In this document: one piece after another, positions 6,338 through 12,889 of the stretch | Layout of the letters: the number at the start of each line of letters is the position of its first letter | Position numbering within the stretch: the first letter of the stretch is position 1 | DNA from: IMCC26077 sp044344975 | Lineage (GTDB): Bacteria > Actinomycetota > Actinomycetes > Nanopelagicales > Nanopelagicaceae | DNA length: 12,889 nucleotides | Direction: 5' to 3' | NCBI GenBank assembly: GCA_044344975.1 | Contig: JBIJBY010000032.1 | Span: 1-12,889 of the forward strand | Notes under the pieces: generated by a model | Databases searched by the model: none | What the model saw: only the letters and a program-made list of their open reading frames with translations | Told to the model about the DNA's origin: nothing | Translations under genes and position numbers: made by a program

Positions 6338-6916
6338 ATGATTCTCTTTACTGCTTGGAACTACCAAGTATCTCTCTTGGAATTTACCGCCGCGATCACT
6401 TCGCTGATAGCTGTCTACCTGGGAACTACCGGTCGCAAGGTGATGTGGCCTTGGTGGATCGTAAGTTCTGCCCTTTATGCGTTCTGGTTTTTCGATGCCA
6501 AGTACTATGCCTCGGTCGCTACACAACTTATCTTCGTAACCTTTGGCATCTGGGGCTGGTTCGCCTGGAAAAAGAGTGGCGCCGAACCCACCAGTCTCTC
6601 ACTCAAAGGTCGCATCATTGTCGTGCTTGCATTTGCGGCCTGCTGGCTTGCCTTCGCTCCTTATTTGAAATCGGTCGGCGCTGTAGCAATTTGGAGCGAC
6701 ACCTTTGGCCTTCTCGGCAGCCTGATCGCACAAGTAATTATGGTCAAAGAAAAATGGGAGACCTGGGCGCTTTGGCTTGCTGTCGACATCGTGCTCACTG
6801 TTCAGTATTTCCGTGGCGAGGCCTACTTCACCTCCCTGGTCTACTTAATTTTCACTGGAGTAGCGATATTAGGTTGGGTACGTTGGTATAAAAATGCATC
6901 CCGCGCTCCTCAATAA
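6338..6916 (+). CDS. pnuT: PnuC-family vitamin transporter, probable thiamine transporter PnuT
   Basis: A 192-residue, strongly hydrophobic membrane protein with about six or seven segments and the Trp-rich signature of PnuC transporters. These features are the SALYAFWFFDAKYYA block at 45-59, GIWGWFAWKK at 70-79, LLGSLIAQVIMVKEKWETWALWLAVD at about 125-150 (with Asp150), and a final GVAILGWVRW. PnuC-type proteins carry vitamins by facilitated diffusion, trapped by phosphorylation inside. Homologues specific for nicotinamide riboside, riboflavin and thiamine cannot easily be told apart by eye. The TPP riboswitch directly ahead is the deciding evidence for thiamine. The gene overlaps the following kinase by 23 bases. 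Auto-naming by family alone would give nicotinamide riboside transporter PnuC, which I think is wrong here. Confidence 0.8.
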   Translation: MILFTAWNYQVSLLEFTAAITSLIAVYLGTTGRKVMWPWWIVSSALYAFWFFDAKYYASVATQLIFVTFGIWGWFAWKKSGAEPTSLSLKGRIIVVLAFAACWLAFAPYLKSVGAVAIWSDTFGLLGSLIAQVIMVKEKWETWALWLAVDIVLTVQYFRGEAYFTSLVYLIFTGVAILGWVRWYKNASRAPQ

Positions 6917-7460
6917 CCTCACAGCGCTACTGCGTAACCGAAATGTGAGCGCTCCACCCACCTTACTTCTTATTGATGGGCCGGCAGGGGCAGGTAAGAC
7001 CACCCTGGCGCGAGAAGTACTTTCCACTTTTGGGTTTGGCGAGATTATCCATTGCGACGATCTATACAACGGCTGGGAGGATGCACTTACTCCCACGCTC
7101 GAGAAAACAATCAGAGAGCAAATCATCAAACCGCTTCATAATTCTGAGCCAATCCACTATCTAAAGTATGACTGGAGAGCAGGGCGCTACGGCGAGAGAA
7201 TTACAGTGCCCGCGACGCCCTTGATCATCCTTGAGGGAGTTGGATGTGCGCTACCAGGAGTTACACCCTCTGCAGAGCTCTCGATTTGGATAGATATTCC
7301 ATTTGAACTTGGACTTGAACGAGTATTGAAGCGAGATGGAACGCACATCCAAAAGGAGATGCTCACTTGGATTGCGCGGCAAGAAGAATTCTTTTCTGAG
7401 AATCAGAATCGAGCGAATTGCACCATACATCTTCCCTACGGAGCGCCTGCCCAGCCCTGA
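6894..7460 (+). CDS. Uridine kinase-like P-loop kinase, candidate vitamin-trapping kinase
   Basis: A 188-residue soluble P-loop NTPase. Walker A GPAGAGKTT is at 29-37 (Lys35). HCDDLYNGW at 53-61 resembles the substrate-binding DD-Y segment of uridine/pantothenate-type kinases, and YDWRAGRYGE lies at 92-101. ILEGVGC at 112-118 carries a conserved Glu, and an Arg-rich lid (LERVLKRDG, 141-149) closes the active site. The family phosphorylates small metabolites with ATP. Its substrate is not known from sequence. It overlaps the riboswitch-controlled transporter by 23 bases, so a role in phosphorylating the imported vitamin is a reasonable guess. It shows no resemblance I can recognise to ThiN or ThiK. 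The ATG at 6894 is chosen, although an in-frame GTG 17 codons in would remove the overlap and still keep the whole domain. A terminator-like hairpin spans its stop codon. Confidence 0.75.
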   Translation: MHPALLNNLTALLRNRNVSAPPTLLLIDGPAGAGKTTLAREVLSTFGFGEIIHCDDLYNGWEDALTPTLEKTIREQIIKPLHNSEPIHYLKYDWRAGRYGERITVPATPLIILEGVGCALPGVTPSAELSIWIDIPFELGLERVLKRDGTHIQKEMLTWIARQEEFFSENQNRANCTIHLPYGAPAQP

Positions 7461-7471
7461 GGCGCTATTTT
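7442..7471 (+). terminator. Rho-independent terminator-like hairpin ending the pnuT-kinase unit
   Basis: Inverted arms AGCGCCT (7442-7448) and AGGCGCT (7460-7466) flank an 11-base loop and are followed by ATTTT. The stop codon of the kinase (7458-7460) lies in the loop and second arm. The T run is short, so termination may be partial. It ends three bases before the next -10 hexamer. Confidence 0.5.
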
Positions 7472-7473
7472 CA

Positions 7474-7479
7474 TAGAAT
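7474..7479 (+). promoter_or_regulatory. Candidate -10 element for the PASTA kinase operon (leaderless)
   Basis: TAGAAT, a good match to TAnnnT, ends six bases before the GTG at 7486, the exact spacing for transcription from the start codon. No Shine-Dalgarno sequence is present, and no -35 consensus is visible 16-18 bases upstream, where the terminator hairpin lies. Confidence 0.5.
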
Positions 7480-7485
7480 CTCAGA

Positions 7486-9399
7486 GTGTCAGAGCGAATT
7501 GGCGAACTCATAGATGGACGTTATGAGATAACTAGCGCCATCTCGCGTGGTGGCATGGCAACGGTCTACTCTGCGATTGATACCCGCCTTGATCGAACTG
7601 TTGCGGTGAAAATCATGCATGAAAATCTTGCCCGCGATGAAGAGTTTGTCTCCCGTTTCATTCGAGAAGCAAAGGCTGCTGCAGGTTTATCTCATCCGAA
7701 TTTAGTTCAAGTTTACGATCAAGGATGGAATCAGGGTGGCGTTCCTGCAGTCTTTCTCGTTATGGAATACATACCTGGTGCGACCTTACGCGATCATCTT
7801 TTTGCCGTTGGTCAGTTAGGCGCGAAAGAGGCCCTTGAAATCCTCGATCAAGTGCTCTCTGCCCTGATTTACGCACACCATAGTGGCATCATCCATCGCG
7901 ATATCAAACCTGAGAACATCATGATTACTGCGGATGGTCGAGCAAAGCTTGGTGATTTCGGATTGGCGCGCGCCGTCAGCACTGGAAACACGTTAACGGC
8001 AGATGCGAATGTATTGATGGGAACTGTTGGCTATTTAGCCCCCGAGCAAGTGCAACGGGGCATCGCCGATGTAAAGAGTGATATCTACTCCCTCGGAATA
8101 GCCCTCTTTGAGATGTTAACCGGGAAGAAACCATATGAAGGTGACTCTCCTATTCAAATCGCTTATCGCCATGTTCATGATCGGGTGCCAGCTCCATCTA
8201 CCCTCAATAGCGCAATTACTCGAGATCTTGATGCTCTCGTTCTTCGGGCAACCGCTCCGGACCCTGGGTTGCGCTACCAAAACGCCCGCGAATTTCAGGA
8301 AGATATCCGCAAGTCGCTAGTTTTGCTTGACCCAAATGAGCAGCAATTAAGCCTCCCACTAGGAATCCCCGAAGAACTTCGCAGGCCACTGCGGACAGAC
8401 AAGCCCAAGAAACAGAGAAATCAGAGCGCTAAAGTAGCGAGCGTGCCGCGCGAGATGACTAATCCTCAGATCAATAACTCGGGGCAAATTAGAAGGCGAA
8501 GTTCGCGACGAGTTCGACGGAATCGATTAGTCGCGCTCGCAATCGCAGGCGCAATCGGAATAGCCGGCTGGTATCAACTATTTGGACCAGGCTCACAGAT
8601 TGCAATCCCTTCTGTGGTTGGCGGCACTAAGCAAGAGGCCGAACGGACTCTTGAGAACCTTGGGTTTAAAGTGAAGGTATCAAAATCGGTATTCCATGAG
8701 CAGATTCCAAAAGGAAAAATAATTAGCATGGCTCCTCCTGCTGGGAGCAGGTTAGCTGAAGGCGAAAGTATTTCAATTCTGCTATCCAAAGGTGCCGAGC
8801 GCTACAAAGTGCCTAGCTTGAAAGGTAAGAACGTTTCACAAGCAACTATTGAACTGGCGAATATAAAGTTGGTCATAGGATCGACTCAATCTCAATTCGA
8901 TACAAAAATTCCAAAAGATCAAATTATCTCTACCTCACCCACTTCGGGAACGATGGTCAAGAAAAACACTGAAGTGAACCTTCTGATCAGCAAGGGGCCA
9001 GAGTTAGTCGCTGTTGCCAACTATGTTGGAAAAAATAGTGAACAAGCCCTCAACGAATTGACCGAGGCAGGATTTGATGTCAAACAAAGAGAAGAATTCA
9101 GCGACAAATATCCGATAGGAATAGTGATTGCACAGATTCCCACCGACCCTGAGCTGACCAAAGGTGCAGAAGTTGCTCTAACCATCTCGAAGGGGCCGGA
9201 GAAAATCAAAGTCCCGAGCGGAGTGCTCAAGAGCGAAGAGCTGAAAGCAATCAAACTTCTTGAAGATTATGGCTTTGCTGTGAAAGTTCTCAAACCGGCC
9301 AAGGTAGCAAAAGGTAAGAAATTAACGGTAGTCAAGGTAAGTCCCAGCGAGGGGACGCTAGTTAAGCCTAATTCTGTAATAACCATCGAAGTGAAGTAG
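7486..9399 (+). CDS. pknL: PknL/PknB-type membrane serine/threonine protein kinase with four PASTA repeats
   Basis: A 637-residue receptor-like kinase. The cytoplasmic kinase domain (about 12-277) has the Gly-rich loop RGGMATVY at 21-28, ATP-binding Lys42 in VAVKIM, catalytic HRDIKPEN at 137-144 (Asp139), DFG at 157-159 and APE at 185-187. The activation loop holds Thr169, Thr171 and Thr180, the likely autophosphorylation sites. A basic linker (about 280-347) leads to one membrane helix (348-366), then four external PASTA repeats of about 64 residues each (373-436, 440-503, 508-571, 574-637). PASTA repeats sense peptidoglycan fragments or lipid II in this family, so it probably links wall status to growth. 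The name pknL rather than pknB rests on the neighbourhood (polyprenyl synthase and class II aroG nearby) and on the absence of the pknA/rodA/pbpA cluster. The GTG start is leaderless. Only 11 bases separate it from nfo. Confidence 0.9.
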   Translation: MSERIGELIDGRYEITSAISRGGMATVYSAIDTRLDRTVAVKIMHENLARDEEFVSRFIREAKAAAGLSHPNLVQVYDQGWNQGGVPAVFLVMEYIPGATLRDHLFAVGQLGAKEALEILDQVLSALIYAHHSGIIHRDIKPENIMITADGRAKLGDFGLARAVSTGNTLTADANVLMGTVGYLAPEQVQRGIADVKSDIYSLGIALFEMLTGKKPYEGDSPIQIAYRHVHDRVPAPSTLNSAITRDLDALVLRATAPDPGLRYQNAREFQEDIRKSLVLLDPNEQQLSLPLGIPEELRRPLRTDKPKKQRNQSAKVASVPREMTNPQINNSGQIRRRSSRRVRRNRLVALAIAGAIGIAGWYQLFGPGSQIAIPSVVGGTKQEAERTLENLGFKVKVSKSVFHEQIPKGKIISMAPPAGSRLAEGESISILLSKGAERYKVPSLKGKNVSQATIELANIKLVIGSTQSQFDTKIPKDQIISTSPTSGTMVKKNTEVNLLISKGPELVAVANYVGKNSEQALNELTEAGFDVKQREEFSDKYPIGIVIAQIPTDPELTKGAEVALTISKGPEKIKVPSGVLKSEELKAIKLLEDYGFAVKVLKPAKVAKGKKLTVVKVSPSEGTLVKPNSVITIEVK

Positions 9400-9410
9400 C
9401 CTTCCGACAT

Positions 9411-10271
9411 ATGTCTACCCAAGTGATAAATCGAATAGGCGCTCACGTTCCGACTTCTGGAGGATTGGTTAAGCGCGCTTTGGGTTATGCGAAAGCAATC
9501 GAGGCGGAGTCGATCCAAATTTTCGCTTCTAATCCTCGTGGTTGGGCAATGCCAGATTCGAATCCGGCGGCAGATGCTGAATTTCGTGAGAGCGCTCAAG
9601 CGCTCGATGTGACCACCTATATACATGCTCCTTTTCTTATCAATCTCGGTTCACCCACCGAGGGGACATACGAGAACTCGCTCGCTTCAACCGAGTATTC
9701 GCTCCGCAGAAGTCGTGAACTCGGCGCATTGGGCGCCGTAATACATACTGGTTCAGCGGTGAAAGAAGAGTTTGTCGACCAGGCATGGAAACAAATTCAC
9801 GAGGGCATGATGCCGATTCTTGAAAAACTCTCGGATGACGATCCTTTTTTACTTCTTGAACCAACGGCCGGCCAAGGTCAATCCCTGGTCAAACGACTCG
9901 AGGAGCTCGTTAAGTATTTCGAAGCGCTCGAATTTCATCCGAAGGTCGGGATATGTATCGATACCTGCCATGTTTTTGCTGCAGGCCATGACATCACAAC
10001 GAAGGATGGTGTCGACCAAATGCTTGGTGGACTTCTAACAAATGTTCCAGCAGAGCGGATTAAATTGGTACATGCCAATGATTCAATGGATATCTGTGGC
10101 GCTCTTAAAGATCGTCATCAATCAATCGGCAAGGGACATATTGGTCAGAAACCTTTTCAAATGTTGATGGAACATCCCGCGATGGCAGGAGTTCCTTTTA
10201 TCCTCGAGACCCCTGGTGAAGAACCAGAACATGGCAGCGAGGTAAAAATTCTCAAGAAACTCCGCGGGTGA
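9411..10271 (+). CDS. nfo: Endonuclease IV (AP endonuclease)
   Basis: A zinc enzyme that nicks DNA 5' of abasic sites and removes blocked 3' ends in base excision repair. The 286 residues match the usual length, and all nine expected metal ligands are in place: His72 (IHAPF), His112 (VIHTGS), Glu150 (LLLEPTAGQG), Asp184 and His187 (CIDTCHVFAAGHD), His221 (VHANDS), Asp234 and His236 (DRHQSIG) and Glu266 (LETPGE). The GAHVPTSGG block near the N-terminus (10-18) supports the ATG at 9411. That start has no clear ribosome site; the gene lies 11 bases after the kinase stop and is probably on the same transcript. Its stop overlaps the next gene by four bases (GTGA). Confidence 0.95.
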   Translation: MSTQVINRIGAHVPTSGGLVKRALGYAKAIEAESIQIFASNPRGWAMPDSNPAADAEFRESAQALDVTTYIHAPFLINLGSPTEGTYENSLASTEYSLRRSRELGALGAVIHTGSAVKEEFVDQAWKQIHEGMMPILEKLSDDDPFLLLEPTAGQGQSLVKRLEELVKYFEALEFHPKVGICIDTCHVFAAGHDITTKDGVDQMLGGLLTNVPAERIKLVHANDSMDICGALKDRHQSIGKGHIGQKPFQMLMEHPAMAGVPFILETPGEEPEHGSEVKILKKLRG

Positions 10272-11158
10272 TTCCGTTGACGAGAAAAATTCAGATTTTT
10301 GCGTTGGTAGCGCTCACCTCTGTCGCTGCAATCTGGGGCGCCTCCTTTGTTCTCATGAAAGATGCTCTCGCCGGCCAGAGCGTTGATGACTTCCTTGCTA
10401 CACGATTCATCATTGCTACGCTCGTGCTCATCCTCATCCAACCTAAGGCGCTCGCTCAGATCTCCCCCGAGATGCTCAGAAAAGGCTTCTTGCTAGGCCT
10501 CTTTTTGGGCTCCGGATACCTCTTCCAAACTATTGGATTAGATTTAACAACAGCAGCAACAACTGGCTTTATTACCGGACTTTATGTGGTTTTCACGCCA
10601 ATACTTGGTGCACTCTTTCTCAAATCTCACGTAACGAAAAATGAATGGATTGGCGTCGTAATGGCGACAATTGGTCTTGCCCTCCTCTCGTTCAAAGGTT
10701 TTTCGATCGGAATCGGCGAACTCTCGGTACTTCTGAGCGCGCTCTTTTTTGCCCTACATATCCTCGGACTTGGAAAATGGTCTGAGAAGTTTGCGACTTA
10801 TCCATTAACAATCGTCCAACTAGGAACAATCGCCATCCTCACCTCCATTCTTGCGGTAGTCGATGATGGATATGAACCTCCCAACACCGATCAAGAGTGG
10901 AAAGCGACAATATTCACCGCAATCCTCGCCACATCGGTCGCATTCTTAGTCCAGACTTGGTCACAATCGAAGATGGATGCAACTGTCGTTGCTGTAGTCC
11001 TTACTCTAGAAGTTGTCTTTGCTGCGCTATTTGCAGTGCTTGCCGGACAAGAGTCGTTGACTACAAAGGCTACTTTTGGTGGTGCGCTAATTTTCGCGGC
11101 CATGCTATTAATGCAGGTGCGGCAGAACCCAAAAGAGCCGACTCAGATTAATCGATAG
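10268..11158 (+). CDS. EamA/DMT-superfamily transporter
   Basis: A 296-residue protein with about ten membrane segments forming two EamA repeats (about 10-145 and 152-287). The first opens with the typical AAIWGASFVLMKDALAG, and a TTAATTGFITGLYVVFTPILG segment lies near residue 100. The family exports metabolites, amino acids or nucleotides; no substrate can be named from sequence. The GTG start at 10268 overlaps the nfo stop (GTGA), so it is translated in coupling with nfo and probably transcribed from the kinase promoter. The last 11 bases overlap the convergent ogt gene. An in-frame TTG four codons later is a weaker alternative start. Confidence 0.88.
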   Translation: MIPLTRKIQIFALVALTSVAAIWGASFVLMKDALAGQSVDDFLATRFIIATLVLILIQPKALAQISPEMLRKGFLLGLFLGSGYLFQTIGLDLTTAATTGFITGLYVVFTPILGALFLKSHVTKNEWIGVVMATIGLALLSFKGFSIGIGELSVLLSALFFALHILGLGKWSEKFATYPLTIVQLGTIAILTSILAVVDDGYEPPNTDQEWKATIFTAILATSVAFLVQTWSQSKMDATVVAVVLTLEVVFAALFAVLAGQESLTTKATFGGALIFAAMLLMQVRQNPKEPTQINR

Positions 11159-11648
11159 CCTTTTCGTGGCGAAGTAACCAGATCTTCTTTGCTGAACCAT
11201 AGCCATAATTACCAATGGCTCCATCGCTACGAATTATCCGGTGACATGGAATAAAAGGTGCAATGGCGTTCCGGCCACATGCTGTTCCGGCCGCTCGCAC
11301 AGCTGCCGCTGAGCCAGCCTTCTTAGCAAGCGTTGCATAAGAGATTACTTTTCCTCCAGGAATTTTTCGTAGCGCCTGCCAGGCGCTCTGACTGAAATTA
11401 CTCCCGGGTTGCCTCACAAGTAGCCCATCAAATGCGTTGATATCACCATCAAAATAATCGGCAATTACATCGTTAATCCACAAGGAATCTTTAGTCGAAA
11501 CCAACTTTCGACCGCGATCTTCGGGTGAGAGCTTCGCTCGAAGCGCTGCAAAATTGGTAAAACCTGCTGCAACTAAGGTTTTCCCATCTGCTATGACGCG
11601 TAAGCTTCCCAGCGGGGTGGCCGAGCTCACTTGATAAAGCGGTTGCAC
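11148..11648 (-). CDS. ogt: Methylated-DNA--protein-cysteine methyltransferase
   Basis: A suicide repair protein that transfers alkyl groups from O6-alkylguanine in DNA to its own cysteine. The 166 residues end in the DNA-binding and active-site domain. VISYATLAKKAG at 101-112 is the recognition-helix region. AAVRAAGTACGRN at 114-127 includes a candidate Arg finger. PCHRIIRSDG at 134-143 has acceptor Cys135, followed by GNYGYGSAKKIWLLRHE. The N-terminal domain is short but present. The start is a GTG at 11646-11648, only 11 bases after the aroG stop, so it is probably co-transcribed with aroG. A TAATCT hexamer eight bases ahead is a weak hint of its own promoter. The 3' end overlaps the DMT transporter gene by 11 bases. 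Confidence 0.92.
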   Translation of the reverse strand: MQPLYQVSSATPLGSLRVIADGKTLVAAGFTNFAALRAKLSPEDRGRKLVSTKDSLWINDVIADYFDGDINAFDGLLVRQPGSNFSQSAWQALRKIPGGKVISYATLAKKAGSAAAVRAAGTACGRNAIAPFIPCHRIIRSDGAIGNYGYGSAKKIWLLRHEKAID

Positions 11649-11659
11649 AAGACTTGAGA

Positions 11660-12889
11660 TTATCTAGCCTGAAGCATTTCAGCAACGAGGAAGGCTAGCT
11701 CGAGCGACTGCGTGTGGTTCAACCGTGGATCGCAAGCGCTCTCGTATCGTGATGACAAATCCTCATGAGAAATTTCAGTGCCACCGCCCACGCACTCAGT
11801 GACATCATCGCCTGTCAATTCAATATGTACTCCACCAGGGTGCGTGCCTAGTTTTTTATGTACCTCGAAGAAACCACGCACTTCATCCATCACATCATCA
11901 AATTTTCGAGTCTTGTATCCGCTCGGCGCCTCGTAGGTATTTCCATGCATCGGATCGCAGACCCAGAGCACTTCGGCGCCAGAGTTTCGAACTCCCTCGA
12001 CGAGCGTGGGAAGCGCCTGGCGAATTACCCCGGCACCCATCCGCGTAATAAGTGTGATTCGGCCGGGCTCGCGATTTGGATCGAGCTTATTTATCAGAGC
12101 AGTGATCTCCTCCACTGTCGCCTTAGGGCCTACTTTGATACCAATTGGATTACGTATTTTGGCGCAGAAGTCCACATGAGCACCGTCAATCTGGCGAGTG
12201 CGCTCACCAATCCAAACAAAATGTGCGGAGACATCGTAGGGTTCTCCGGTTCGCGAATCGATTCGCGTGAGCGCCTTTTCATACTCAAGTATGAGCGCCT
12301 CATGGCTGGAGAATAGATCGACGGCGCGGAATTGATCGGCATCAATTCCGGCAGATTTCATAAATGCCAAGGCTCGTCCGATTTCGTTTGCCATTTGTTC
12401 GTAACGCTCTCCGAAGGCTGCATCTCGGATAAAGCCTTTATTCCACTCGTGAACTCTTCGCAAATCTGCGAATCCTCCTTGAGTGAAAGCGCGGACGAGA
12501 TTTAGCGTCATTGCTGATGTGTGATAGACCTTTACCAATCGTTGTGGATCTGGGGTGCGTGAAAACTCATCGAAGGCGAGATCATTTACAGCATCTCCTC
12601 GATAAGCAGGGAGCGTAATGCCATCTCGAGTCTCTGTATCTTTACTGCGCGGTTTAGCAAATTGCCCAGCCATTCTGCCAACCTTAATAACGGGCAAACT
12701 TGCGCCGTATTGAAGTACTGCAGCCATCTGCAAAATTGTTTTGATCCGGTTTCGGATGGAATCTGCTGTAGCTCCAGTAAAAGTCTCTGCGCAATCGCCA
12801 CCTTGCAACCAGAATGCCTCACCACGTGCAGCTTGTGCGATTCGCTTTTTTAACTCGTCACACTCACCTGCAAACACCAGAGGCGGGAA
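11660..12889 (-). CDS. aroG: Class II 3-deoxy-D-arabino-heptulosonate-7-phosphate synthase, 5' end outside window
   Basis: Catalyses the first step of the shikimate pathway, condensing PEP with erythrose 4-phosphate. About 409 residues are visible. The frame is still open at the window edge: four codons (Phe-Pro-Pro-Leu) precede the in-frame GTG at 12875-12877. Since PPLVFAGE is an internal motif of the family, that GTG is not the start and roughly 40-50 residues are missing. Metal and substrate motifs are clear: LQGGDCAET (metal Cys), KVGRMAGQFAKPRS, LPAYRGDAVND, IGERTRQIDGAHV, DPMHGNT (metal His), HIELTGDDVTEC (metal Glu) and SACDPRLN (metal Asp). This is the plant-like type II fold used by actinobacteria, not the E. 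coli AroFGH type. It is followed by ogt after 11 bases. The promoter lies beyond the window. Confidence 0.95.
   Translation of the reverse strand, partial: FPPLVFAGECDELKKRIAQAARGEAFWLQGGDCAETFTGATADSIRNRIKTILQMAAVLQYGASLPVIKVGRMAGQFAKPRSKDTETRDGITLPAYRGDAVNDLAFDEFSRTPDPQRLVKVYHTSAMTLNLVRAFTQGGFADLRRVHEWNKGFIRDAAFGERYEQMANEIGRALAFMKSAGIDADQFRAVDLFSSHEALILEYEKALTRIDSRTGEPYDVSAHFVWIGERTRQIDGAHVDFCAKIRNPIGIKVGPKATVEEITALINKLDPNREPGRITLITRMGAGVIRQALPTLVEGVRNSGAEVLWVCDPMHGNTYEAPSGYKTRKFDDVMDEVRGFFEVHKKLGTHPGGVHIELTGDDVTECVGGGTEISHEDLSSRYESACDPRLNHTQSLELAFLVAEMLQAR

Noticed and set aside
6230..6526. N-terminal extension of crtYc to an ATG at 6526 (about 99 extra residues).
   Set aside because: The extension runs antisense through the riboswitch and pnuT, has no membrane or cyclase character, and the ATG at 6229 gives the normal subunit length with a promoter-like hexamer just upstream.
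6355..6891. 178-codon open frame inside pnuT in another + frame.
   Set aside because: It is rich in Cys, Arg and His with no recognisable fold, and the overlapping pnuT has a riboswitch, ribosome site and clear family motifs. It is a shadow frame.
11649..11666. Independent leaderless promoter for ogt (TAATCT, eight bases from the GTG).
   Set aside because: The spacing is longer than at the other three candidate sites and the gene is only 11 bases behind aroG on the same strand; co-transcription is the simpler reading.
11858..12316. 152-codon open frame antisense to aroG.
   Set aside because: It lies wholly within the conserved core of the class II DAHP synthase, with no start signals or family resemblance.
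12875..12877. In-frame GTG as the aroG start.
   Set aside because: The residues before and after it match the internal PPLVFAGE motif of the family and the frame stays open to the window edge, so the true start is outside.
1..12889. CRISPR array, insertion sequence, tRNA/rRNA, prophage or defence system.
   Set aside because: I saw no spaced direct repeats, transposase, cloverleaf or phage-type gene. The repeats present are PASTA domain repeats at protein level and short RNA hairpins.

Overview
The window is a compact piece of actinobacterial chromosome. Every gene is full length except the two cut by the window edges, and most neighbours abut or overlap by 1-53 bases. The base composition is middling rather than high-GC. 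GTG starts are common, three genes have a -10-like hexamer placed for leaderless transcription, and the lycopene cyclase is a split CrtYc/CrtYd pair. These traits point to a streamlined, mid-GC actinobacterium, such as the freshwater Nanopelagicales (acI) or small Microbacteriaceae. That placement is an inference, not a demonstrated identity.

Left part (1-2146): the 3' end of a CrtI/CrtD-like carotenoid desaturase on + converges on a minus-strand pair, metF (methylenetetrahydrofolate reductase) followed by a CDP-alcohol phosphatidyltransferase joined to it by a one-base TAATG overlap. Centre (2170-6229): crtE-crtI-crtB run on + as a tightly coupled operon from C5 units to lycopene. The split lycopene cyclase crtYc-crtYd runs toward it on -, and crtYd overlaps the end of crtB by 53 bases. 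Together these genes should make a cyclised C40 carotenoid. No carotene-cleaving oxygenase, rhodopsin or prenyl-tailoring gene lies in the window.

Region 6235-7471 holds a TPP riboswitch directly ahead of a PnuC-family transporter, which makes it a probable thiamine transporter (PnuT). A small P-loop kinase overlaps its 3' end, and a terminator-like hairpin closes the unit. Then come a PknL/PknB-type membrane Ser/Thr kinase with four PASTA repeats, endonuclease IV (nfo), and a DMT/EamA exporter. The last two genes, on -, are class II DAHP synthase (aroG, 5' end outside the window) followed by an O6-alkylguanine-DNA methyltransferase (ogt).

From memory, metF, a polyprenyl synthase, a Ser/Thr kinase and class II aroG also lie close together in Mycobacterium (Rv2172c, Rv2173, Rv2176, Rv2178c). 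The carotenoid and thiamine genes would then be lodged inside an old actinobacterial neighbourhood. The most interesting structural points are two divergent promoters whose facing -10 hexamers share one central TA (metF/crtE and crtYc/riboswitch), and the riboswitch-based reassignment of the transporter. I see no tRNA, rRNA, CRISPR, insertion sequence or phage feature, and no gap over about 110 bases without a gene.
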